Positions 47,948 to 59,900 of a stretch of 64,000 nt of DNA are shown here, in pieces. This stretch comes from Lumbricus rubellus (lineage: Eukaryota; Annelida; Clitellata; Crassiclitellata; Lumbricidae): positions 26,433,949 through 26,497,948 of the forward strand of contig OX243828.1 of NCBI GenBank assembly GCA_945859605.1, read 5' to 3'. Within the stretch, counting starts at the first letter, position 1. Every line of letters starts with the position of its first letter. The notes under the pieces were generated by a model that was not told the origin of the DNA, did no database searches, and saw only the letters and a list, made by a program, of their open reading frames with translations. A program made the translations under genes and the position numbers.

Positions 47948-50900
47948 ATCTTCATATGTGCAAAGCAATCACCAGAATCTGCACAGAAGATGTAACTTTA
48001 GCAACAGCCACAACAGAGCGAGAAAGAATATCAAAGAAATTTTAAATAAACTCACAACATGATGACGTCAAGGGACTGAAAATAACTGCAACTAAACATC
48101 AAAATATTCTTTTCAGTTACACATAAAATACGTAAAAATCATGAAAAATTGGAAAAAACAAGAAACAAAAGTGATAGCGATAGAAAGCCACTGGAACAGA
48201 CATCAGCAAAATACACTGTTCGACAAAATGTTCTTATCGAGATATGGGTAGAAATCATTTATTTAAAATTCATTTATTTAAAATTCAGAGCCCTCAGAAA
48301 TGTCTGTTTTCTTCAAATTTCCATCTCACATCAAGTAAACTTGTTGTAATGAGGTCCAAACTTGAAATTTTGATGATTGTTTGCCTTGGCTCAAGAATGA
48401 TTACTTAAAAATGGTCCTGACAATTAATCAAACTTTCTATCAGACATTGGTCAGTTGCGGTATTTTTAAAATTATCTTTTGATTACATAAATAATATTCA
48501 ACAAGACCTTCAATTTTCTGAAAAACTGACACGGGGAGGAAAAGCAGAGTAAAAGATAATTCAACGATTATTCGAAATTAAACAAAGAAATTTTTTAACT
48601 GGATATAAAGAATAATAAACAACAGAAGGGACATTTGACAGGAGGCGATTGTGAGAGGTGATAGTGAAAAAAATTGGTTATCATGCCAAACATTGCAGAC
48701 GGACATTCACGAGTCACAAAAAAGGACACATTTGGACACAATGTGGAGAAATAATTGCTGGGAAAAGAAATTGCACAGCTAAATTTCAGCCTCAGCACAG
48801 CATGGAAGAAGATACCAACACATCGTGGACACAGTCATCCTCTGTGTTTCCCACTAGTGACAGATATGATGCATAGGACTGTTAAAAAGCTGAGGGTACC
48901 GGTAATGACTGGGAGACAGAGACAGTGATACTGAACGTGGAAGAAAAGTGGAACATGCCAACATGTTTTACTCCAAAAGTACCCAAAGATGGACCTATGA
49001 GAAGGAGTTATAACCAAAATTATAAAGTTAATGAAATTGAGCAAAGCTATCTATGACTGACAACATTAAGAATTTCAGGATTTTGAAAATCAAATCTTGT
49101 GGAAACATGATTTCACAGGGATTTTATTCACCGCTTTTAAACACCACAGCACAACGTTCTCATATCTTGCAAAACTAGTTCTGCTGCAGATTTGCAATCT
49201 TGCCAGGTATTCTAATTAGCAATCAATGCAAAACTCATAAAAATATCTAAAACACTTATATTTGTATCAGCAATTCATCATTGCTATGTTTTCATATTTT
49301 GAAAACCGTTCCAGGAACACCGGAAAATCCAAAAACTACCAATTTTGCAAATTAGTCAAGAACTACTGTTTAATTGTTTTTCAACAAGTTGCAAAATTAG
49401 TTTTGCAAGAAACTGGCTACTTGAGTAAGTCAGATTGAAAAGTATACTACAACTTGGAATCTAAGGAAGTAACGACTAACGAGGTTCTAACCTGGCATGA
49501 CAAGCCATTAGTAGCGTTAAAGACTATCTTGACATTTCTCGAATACAATACCCCAACCGGGATGACATCCGTGGCTGTTTTTAAAAACAACAGTCTAACC
49601 TTTAACCACCCACATCAAGTAACACCGTTGCAACACATATGCAACACAAACAACTGTTGGTTTGTTGTAAACAGGTATTTCGGTGATGTCTGTTAAATCC
49701 AGATGGGCTTCCAAATGAAATGAGTGAATTGAAAATAAGTCAAACTGTTGTATTGTTAGTAATTCGTGAAAATTAGATTAGGAATTTTATTAAGTTTTAT
49801 GTTATAACCACCACGATAAATGACCATCCGGCTACAACACCCTTTTTCATTTAAGTCAAGCTTATATGGAGCAGATGTAAAGCACATTGGCAAATACCGG
49901 TAGTTAAAAATTACAAGAGATGATAGCTTGCAATAATATTAAAAATCAGCAAAAAAGTATTTGTAAAAACAATTCTTAAAATCCTGCTAAAGTTCAATTC
50001 TAAAGCACTAAAATTAATGAAAATAGTAAATTTAAGCCAACTCATTACTGCAATATTTGCGTGAAATTTGAATAATGAAAAACCACTAAATGATTTGGAA
50101 AAGATTTAGAAAGTTCTTTTAACACGAAAATACTGCCCTGCTTCGAATATCACCAACGAATTAAGATCTCAAAATAAAAAGGATTCAAAATAAGACGTCC
50201 TACAACAAATTTTCTCTAAAACTTGACTTGCTTCTTCAACTCAAACGAAACATGACAAGATGACTAGATAACAAAGGTAACTAGATGACATAGATGACTA
50301 GATGACAGAGATGAATAGATGGAGCTCAACGTGCTGCAAACAGTGCAAACCTAACTTCTAACACGTCGAGCTATTTTCAACCAACGACGTTAAAAAAGAA
50401 TGTCTTTCAACGAATTACATTTCTTACACAACACAACAGTTACGAAAAATATTCATGGCTCCGGAATGTTTTAACATCAAACGAAAATTTCTACAGGTGA
50501 ATGAAAAGTAAAGAGATGCAATGGACAGAGAAGAGAGCACAGTGCATACTCGTCCTCCCAACTTCTCATCGTTAAAACGTAGAGTGGAATGCTGGCTCTT
50601 GAAGCCATTAGTACTTTCTGCTGTAACCGGTCGGATATAGTATAACATAAAGTCAATGTAAATTACATACAGTAATGTAAAAATGACACAATGCAATGCA
50701 ACTGCATTTGATATTGCCCCAATACCAAAGTTCAGAAGTGCACAAGATCATCAATGGTGTTGAGCAATTAGGAGCGAATTATGAATTGTGCTCAAGGTTC
50801 ATACACAGTAACTACATTGAACAAGACTTGAACCCGTACTCTCCGCATTACAGGCCAGGCGCTCTAACCAACCGACCACCATACGTCACAAGTGGTGCAG

Positions 50901-53900
50901 CATACATGCAATGCCATATAAAGTCCTTTGAATGTCGACAAATAGCTCTGGCATACAATTGATGCCATTGCATTTTAGTTCCACTGTGCCTACTACAAGT
51001 ACCTCAAATTATGCATTGCACCTATTGCATGAATGTATGTAAGCAATGTATCTGAACATTTTCTATAACACCTTTCAAGAGCCTCACAAACATCCTGAAA
51101 TAAGTTTATCCAGATCTGAAGGAGTGTGTCTTAAGATAAAACTGAAAATGTCTCATGAGCTATTTTGATAGTAAACACAGGTCCTAACGTAAACACCCAG
51201 ACACCAGACATTCATTCTTTTGACCAACGTTGATCAAATACTGCCTTTGGCAGTGGAGTTTTAGTCCTCCTGGCCAGGAACTTCCAAGTAGAATTCCACA
51301 CTGCCAGGTTCTTTTATCATTCCACTGCCAAATCCAAACATTTCTGTTTCAGCACAATAACCATCTTTCCTCTGCCTCATAGAACTGACCCTTGGAAATG
51401 ACACCAGATTGTAATGGTCTTTAGAGACCCAATTACTAATGATTGATTAATTGCTTAGATAATGCAGACCACTAAGTGTAATCCCGCCTGTTAGCTCTGT
51501 TACGGCGCCATATAAATTGTCGTAATTTTTATTATTAATAATAATTATTATTCATACATAAATGAATTATTGACAACTACCCACACACGGCCTAACAACA
51601 TTGGCTCTACAGCGGTTAATTAGAAAAACAATACCAAATCAACGAAATCTACACACCATGCTACAGGCTCGTATTGTCAAAATACTACAAAGGAAATGAC
51701 TTAACACCAGAAGTATCAATGGCACAAATTAATTTACATTAATAATTAATTAATACTTGAATACAAATGCTTTTACCTGTCACAAGCTGAACAGCAACTT
51801 TGATGTGACCGACAATTTCGCCTTTGTCGTTTACAAGGTAAGCCTTATGAGTAATGTCAACCGGGTAGAGAAGATTCTTTAAGTAAACGACCGCTCTACA
51901 CAAAACAATAGCAGAAAAGATATGTATATGAAATAGTAAATGTTGCATTGAAGCTCCTGTATTTGGCACTTGAGCCACACGCATTCTACGCGCTGTGGTG
52001 TATGGGTATGTTCGGTGATGTGGAGCCATAAGGTTGCGGGTTCGAATACACCTCAAGTCACTGCGTATGGATTCTGAGCAAGTCCCTCACTCGCAATTGC
52101 TCATGTGCTTCATGTGCTTCGGCATAAAATTAAAAGTTTCAGATTTAGGGCTGTAGTCGCGAGCACCTCTGAGTAGATATATTTTGAAGGACTGCTATAA
52201 CAAGTGCTCATATATACACACACACATTCATACATACATATACAGTACACACACACACATAGTTTAATCAATTCAGAATCCAGTAATCTCTCCAAGCAGT
52301 ACATGTAGCAATTCCACACAACAGAAAGAGGTCAAACAGCATAGAACCATTTGAAAATGTTCATTTTTTGGCAATCAAGCAGAGAAAATGTTGACAGACA
52401 CGACACTCAGAAGACTGGTTACCTTGCGATAAGACGAAACCAAGGAAAGCGATCGTAGAATGGATCTCCTCCGTTCAGACCACCACACTGTGGTGGGGAA
52501 CCAGAACCAGAGGTTGGAGAGAGGTCGGCTTCCTGCTGATAGATTTCTCTCATGAGATGGAGCCGATGTCTGAAATTATTAGAATATTAATGAATCAACA
52601 TGATTTTTCTCAATCTTTTAGCGACAGCCTAAGAATCTTTGAGTAGCAATTTATTATAAATGCTCAACTACATTTACAATTAACAACAGTCCCACAAGTA
52701 TCTAACCTTTTTATGCATGCATACACATGTGTGAATATGAACATATGTATGTCCCTATTTACATGTAAGCCTGTGACCTACCTGAATGACTAGGACTTAT
52801 GTTTGTGACATTGTATCTGAACATTTGCACTTTTACGGCCTTTACAGCCAGAGGAACAGATTGACATATAGGGTGGACCAAAAAAGACCCTCCCTACTTT
52901 TTTACCAATATCTTGGCCAGAACCAAGAATTTCTAACTGAAATTTTACAGTCTTAAATACAATTCATATTTGCAAATGATGGCAGATTTCATCAAAAAAC
53001 CTTAGAGTGGTCTTTTTTGGCCTACCCTGTATAGAAAATAGAATCAATCAATAAAAGCATAGCTGTACAGATAGATTTCGAATATGAACGGAGCAAAGTG
53101 AAGCGACTTTTACCAACCTAAGTTTAGCGAGGCTCCAGTAGTGTGTGGCGCTGTGCTTCAGATCGTTTACTTCCACAGCTACAACGGTACGTGGAAAGGG
53201 TCGAGAATCCTCTTGGTCCCCAGGTGGCGACAGGTCAGGTGGAAGAGGAGAGTAGATGGTATCCGTCAACAGCACAAACTGAAACTGCACCTGATGGTAC
53301 AAAATTTTCACATCGTCACTTAACCAACAGTCTAAAGCCATCTAATATAGGCTTATTTCCAAAATATCAATCTCAGGCTGGCGTGCATGGGGACCTATTC
53401 AATGGGCAGCAATGGTGAACAATCTACCCAATCAATTCACTGGAAATATTAGCAGAGTCGTGGCCATATACGGTCACAATAGAAAATCTGAGTACAATTA
53501 CATTTAGTATAATGATTTTGGCAGAAAACTCCACCACTGCTCGTACTTTAGCAGCGCCAGTTCCAGGCCCAGTGGCGTAGCCATGCCCGGGCAATTACGG
53601 GCAATGCCCGGGTTGGCGATTAGTTCTGCTCGGGCTGCGCGGAATTGAGAAATTGTTAAATAATTTTATTTTTGATTTGTATGGCTTTTGATGATATTAA
53701 AATTTGTGTTTTGGTATAAGTATAACGATGTCACAGTTGCATGTGGGGCATGCATACATACATACATACACACATACATACATACATAGTATACATACAT
53801 ACATACATACATACATACACACAATACATATATATATATATATATGTAAATACATACTATATATATATAGGCATGCATGCTGCCCGGGTTACATTTTGCT

Positions 53901-56900
53901 TCTGCCTACGCCACTGTCCAGGCCTGTACAAAGGAGGAGGGCGACGCTAATGATATTTGTCATCACACAGTGTCATTAAACTGAAACAACCAACCGACTT
54001 CAACAGTTCCGCTACCGTAATTTTGGTCCAACCCTAGAGTTACGTTGCCAAGCATCACCCTAAGATATGAGTTTCTTGGCCTTTCCTTATCTCCATTCTG
54101 CAAGTGATTGAGAACCATTCCATTCGATCTTGGTTTTCGGCTGCAGATCGAGATAATCTCTGATAATTATCATCTCTTCAAAAGGCGTCAATAATAAAAC
54201 TGCAATCAAAACTCTCAATCAAAGCTTGCAATCACACGAGGTATCATTCAATGACCACTTCAAGTGAAACCTCAGAAAATCACAATTTCCTGGACTGGAT
54301 CTCATCGAAAAATGAGCTACATAAATGTCTGATTTACACATTACAGTGATTGCAATGAGCAAACTTTTCTCCTAATCACCATACCTTAACTCCTTATCAC
54401 AAACTAATCTCAAACCTTTTTCTTCAGTTCAACACTGATTGCATTTGCCTCCTTGAGAAAGACAACATTTCCCCAGAGGTCATCCTGAAGATAGGAAAAA
54501 ACATTAAATTAACAAATCTATGTTTAGCAATAATTACCCTACCATACTTTATCTCCTCAATACACCTTATCGCCTTTTCATACCTTATCCCCATACCATA
54601 TCTTATCTCCTTGCCACACCCTTCCAGGCATATGAAATCTGTAACATCGTCACACTTCAAAGTCCAAGTTGTGCCGAGTTATAGTAACAACGACATGAAT
54701 TGTACCCCTTGTCGCCTTCTTCAAACTACTTGCATACACAGGTACTGGCAGTCAGTGCGAAGAACCCCTGGAAAAAGAGAAGTCTTAAGACTATGGGCAG
54801 AAACAGTAGTGCCTCCAAATATGGTCGGAGGATGAGTTATAGTAGGAAAAGACCCACAGACGCTGGGCTGTGGCAGCCCGAGGCCGTGGTACAAGAAGGT
54901 CATGATGGTTAAAATAGAAGTGACTTGCGATATGCAGAGTACCTTCACAAAGAAACCGAACTCACCCGCAAAGATGTGAACTGGTGATATTTCCATTTGC
55001 GAAATGCCCACAATGCAAGATTCCTCTGCTTTTCTGTCCAGGTGCATGCATCTACATTTACACACAATAGAAAAGAGAATAGCATGCATAAAATTTGTTT
55101 ATTGCAAACACGTACAGTCGAAACGCAATGTTCATGTTACACATCCAACCTTATGTATCATTAACAACCGGACATTAGCAAATTATATATATAGGCCTAT
55201 ATATATACATAGATATAAAAATATACACACAAACCTCGTACAAAGATATGCTTTCCAACTTTGAATCATGTTTCCTCTGTGGCATCATATCCTCCCATTC
55301 TGAACTCTAATCAAACAACCTTGTCCTTTCTGACTTGCCCTGTATTCATTTACATTTGGTTTGTAATCATGGTTGTCGACATTCAATAAAACTAGCTTTA
55401 AGAACTATTTCCTATAATAGCACTGGTAAATAAACTGGTTTTCGAGCTGCTGAGGCAGTTATCACATCACATTCATGCCAATTTGCCAAAGCATATCTTC
55501 TGTCATTGGTTCGACTGTTTAGATTGGGTTCATCCTCGGGTTGCGACTCCTACCTGCAATAGACAATCTTAGTGACACATTTTGTCGGGCACAGTGGTGT
55601 AGGGTTATATTCATTTCCGCATTGAAACCAGAAGGTTGCAGGTACGATTCCACCTCAAGCCGCCACATGGGGACCCTGGGCAAGTCCTTCACTCGCAATT
55701 GCTCATTCGATTCGACATGAAACTCCGAATCAGTGTCCGTGCTGTAGTTGGGAGCACCTCTAAGCAAAAATCTTGCCAGGTACTTTACAAATTTCTGATT
55801 GAATGAATCAATCAACTTTATTGAAAACCATCACAAAGTAATACAAGCTCACAGTTCACAAATTTGTGTGCAGGTTGTCAATAGGTAAACCCAAAGGAAC
55901 ATATGGTTCTGCAAAACAGGGTTTCCTATTTACATCAGTAATTTATCAGTTATTATACATTGATGGTCACCATTATATCTTCATAATCATATTATAAAAT
56001 GTTTACTTAATGTTTCATTGGCAAATACCTTCATCCTCCTCATCTTCGCCTTCAACATCGTATCTGATTATGCTCGACATCATCGAATTACGTTCCACTT
56101 GTTCTTGAAGACTCGCTATTCTCACCTCGTAGTCCTGTTTGACAGGCAATTAAAAAGCAGAGGTCAATCAATTGTCAAACTCAGTGAAATTACAATAAAA
56201 ACCATGATACAGCGGAGAAACCAGATTTAACTCTGCAGGATCATAGAATCCAAGGACTTGGGCCAGAACTGGTGGCCAATTGCCATGGACCAACAATTTC
56301 TAGAAGTTTACTCTTCGATAAGTAGGCAGAGAAACCTTCCAAAGCAACAAAAAGTGAACTCTCCAGATTTAAAAATAGGTTTTTTGATATCCCAGAGCAG
56401 TTTATTTGCAAGAATTGCTATATAAATTGACAAATTTAATCTCATACAATTTACTACAAATCTACGATGTATTGTTAAGGAAAGGTTCAACAACAATAAG
56501 CTACAACAATGTTTGTCAAACAGGAAAGAATCAAAGACAAAGGCTTTACTTGCCTGACGCTGCAGTTCAAACATTCGTTCGTTTTCCGCTTTCTCCTTTG
56601 TGTATTGTTCCTCGAGTTCTTTCAATCTTCACAAAATAAATAAAAATAAAAATAAATAAAGCTACTACAACCAAACATTCAGCATTCACCAATTATAGTA
56701 ATCTGCAAAACTCGCCAAAACTGTTCATCATAAAAAATCAAATCTTCAACAACCAAAATCTACCACTTGAAATAGACCAAATAACATCATTATCAAAAAC
56801 AAATTTCAACCCATAAACATACACCTCAATCTATCTAAATTTATATTTTTAATAAATAATTTATTTTAAATGTTTTAAATTGAACATTTGTTTGCTAAAC

Positions 56901-59900
56901 AGTTACTTAAAGAATTCAATATGTTACAAAGTCATCTGATGATTTGGATAAATCTCTTTTATCTGTAAATCTCAATAATTCTGATATAATTGCATGATAA
57001 GAATGATAGCAATGCAAGTGCAAACCTCATTTCCATTTCTTTCCTCAGATCAATGCCTTGCTTGTCGAGTAGTTCTCGCTGGGCAAACGACCAATCAACC
57101 GGTTCAACGACTAGACGAAAGAACGCAGCCAACCTTCACTCACAACCATTTTTAAATATTGCGCATCTATTAAGCTCTTTCATTAGGGTGCTCCAAAAAA
57201 ATAAAAGTTGAAAATTCTTAGCTCCCCGGATATTTTCTCATGCGTCTCATAGAGATGAGTCTAAAAAACCAAATTTTAGGATTCTGCATAAAGGTTAAGC
57301 CTTGCCAACAGCACGATGAAGTTTAACCATAGCCGATATTTTTCGGTTGAAAATACAAATTGCCAGTATGTAAGTATACATGGAAAAACTAGTATGTGTT
57401 TATAATTTATTGGTCAGAACATGACCCTAACTTCAAAATAATCCACAAACTGTTACTGCAATTCAACTGCCACTCCCACAGACCTACAGATCTTACAGTG
57501 TTACATGTACCGGTATAGGCTACAGTACTGTTTCAAGAGTTTCCTCAGTGCTTAAAATCTCAGAATCTGTGTGGATGAGCTTCAACCGCCTGTAGAGTAG
57601 ACTATCGTTGACAGTCATCCTTTATGACTGTATTTACAAAGTATGTTATTAGTTTCATCGCTTCTTCCATTCACGAACAGATATTCATGGGCTATAGTAT
57701 AGAGCTGCTTGCTGGAAATCGTCAACAGCTTTCCACTGTGCTGCTGGTAGTAGCCTAAGTTGATCCAATCACTTTCAATATTAAGTAGGTTGAACAACAA
57801 ACACTGCCTTTTTGGCAATCAAATGAATCAGTTTTGAGGATGCAGTCAACCGCGGAAATAGCCTACTTAAATTGGGGTTTCCAGTGGTTCTGTTTGTCTC
57901 ACTGTCAGAAGTTGGCGAGCGATTTGTGGGTTTTCCGATTCAGAAACCATTGATTGAAGATCAATGCGAATGACACAATTTCTTCTGCAAGATATCATAG
58001 AACCAGAATCTTGGCCTTCACGTTCTTCTTTCGTTGCTCGACAACCCAAAACATATTTAATTTCTTTTCACTGCTTTTTGAATCGTTCCAGTAGCACGAA
58101 CATTTGGATCTTTGTCAGATAAACGAACAAACTTAGAACATCTCCATTTATAGAAATTCCGTTGTCTGACAATTGGATAATTGGGCCCCAACAAGCCATA
58201 TTGCCTCGTCATCACTTCTTATAAATTGTTTATCTATGTTCAATAAACAACCTAAGACACACCCAGTCAGAGTGAGAATTTCTTGGTTTGGAATTCAACC
58301 CCTAGTCTTTCTTAAGATCCACAGTAGGCTAAAGTTTTCATTGCATGACGCAACTCCATATAGCCTACATGTAAATCAACGTCTGACTCCCTTGCAGTAA
58401 TTTTTATAATTCTCATACTGCACCCAGGGCATCTAACATTTCTCATAATAAATGTCGTCAGGCACATACAAGAGCTTGTAAAATAAGTTAATCATCATGA
58501 AATAATTAAATTTTCCAACCAATTCCAATCATAGTTTCCAAATTGCCGATTTTAAAGAAAAATCCCATGTATTTTCCCATTGTAAAGTTTTTATGCCGGT
58601 GGCAAGGCTTAACCTTTTTCAATTGGTCTGAAACTTGGTACAGTTGAACAAAATGTTAAATGGAATGGGAAAATTGCCAGGGAGCAGTATTTTTTGAAAC
58701 TTTTTGAAAATGCATTAGAATCTGGAGCACCCTACTCTTTCATCTAATGACCATGCATCAATCAAATGTGCTGCGCAGTAGTGAGTGAAGGTCTCAGTTG
58801 AGTCTCGAACCCAGACCCTCAGCATAAAAAGCAAGTGCTTACACCAGTTGACTACCATGTCCCAAACAGTATCAATTACTGAAGCATGAGTGGCCAGTTG
58901 ATAATGTCTGATGGCTAACATTTGCACCCACAGGTGAATGTCATAAATACAATACATTACAACAGGGAAACAGGACATAGAGTAAAAAGGACATTTCACT
59001 TTTCTCAGAAGGAATTTCTGCTTAACTAGCATGCTGAAACTCTGCCAGGCAAATCAACAAATCCACCAACCCCCAAAACCCACACATAGTAAAAAAAATT
59101 CAGACAATTTGATACCTACAGTCTACAGACACAGTAAAATTCAATTCATTATCATGCACTCATTAAGGACCGCTATTTATTCAGCATTAAGAAAAAAGGT
59201 GACAGTATTCAATCTCTGACCTTCACTGTCGTTGGTCGACAAACTCTTCACTTCTCTTGCTACACAAATAAGAAAAACAAAACCACACATACATTAAGTA
59301 CACACGCTGCCACAGCCATATCACACAATTGTAATTAACATTCATTTAATACGCAGCTCTCCATACTAGCACCTCTGAAAAAACATCTCAAGGGTCATAA
59401 TAATTATACACATATCTCATTATCATATCAATTGGAAAAGTCACTTGTAGAGGCACTTCAGAAGTCTTCTGGTCAAATGACCAATGACCTTCACTCACAT
59501 AGTACCAAGATTCATCTAAAGTTAAATCATCAAAATCACGTGATTTACTTATACCTTCATTTACACAATATTTTCATTTCACTTATGCCATCTTTACCTA
59601 TTATCGGGAATCGATCATTGCCTTACTCATCTAACACCATGATTTGCTCTATTACCTTGATTTGCTAATTACCTTGATTTGCTCTTTTACCTTTGGTTTT
59701 GACTATTACCTTGATTTGCTCTATTACCTTGATTTGCCTAAATTACCTTGATTTGCTCTATTACCTTTGGTTTTGACTATTACCTTGATTTGCTCTATTA
59801 CCTTGATTTGCCTAAATTACCTTGATTTGCTCTATTACCTTTGGTTTTGACTATTACCTTGATTTGCTCTATTACCTTGATTTGCCTAAATTACCTTGAT

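Noticed and set aside
48595..49044. Overlapping open frames in the 5.4-kb kinesin intron
   Set aside because: No recognised motif, no splice continuity with the gene and no repeat family; length is within chance for A/T-rich DNA.
50760..50885. Functional tRNA gene
   Set aside because: A- and B-box-like motifs are present but no matching acceptor stem could be drawn; tRNA-derived SINE is more likely.
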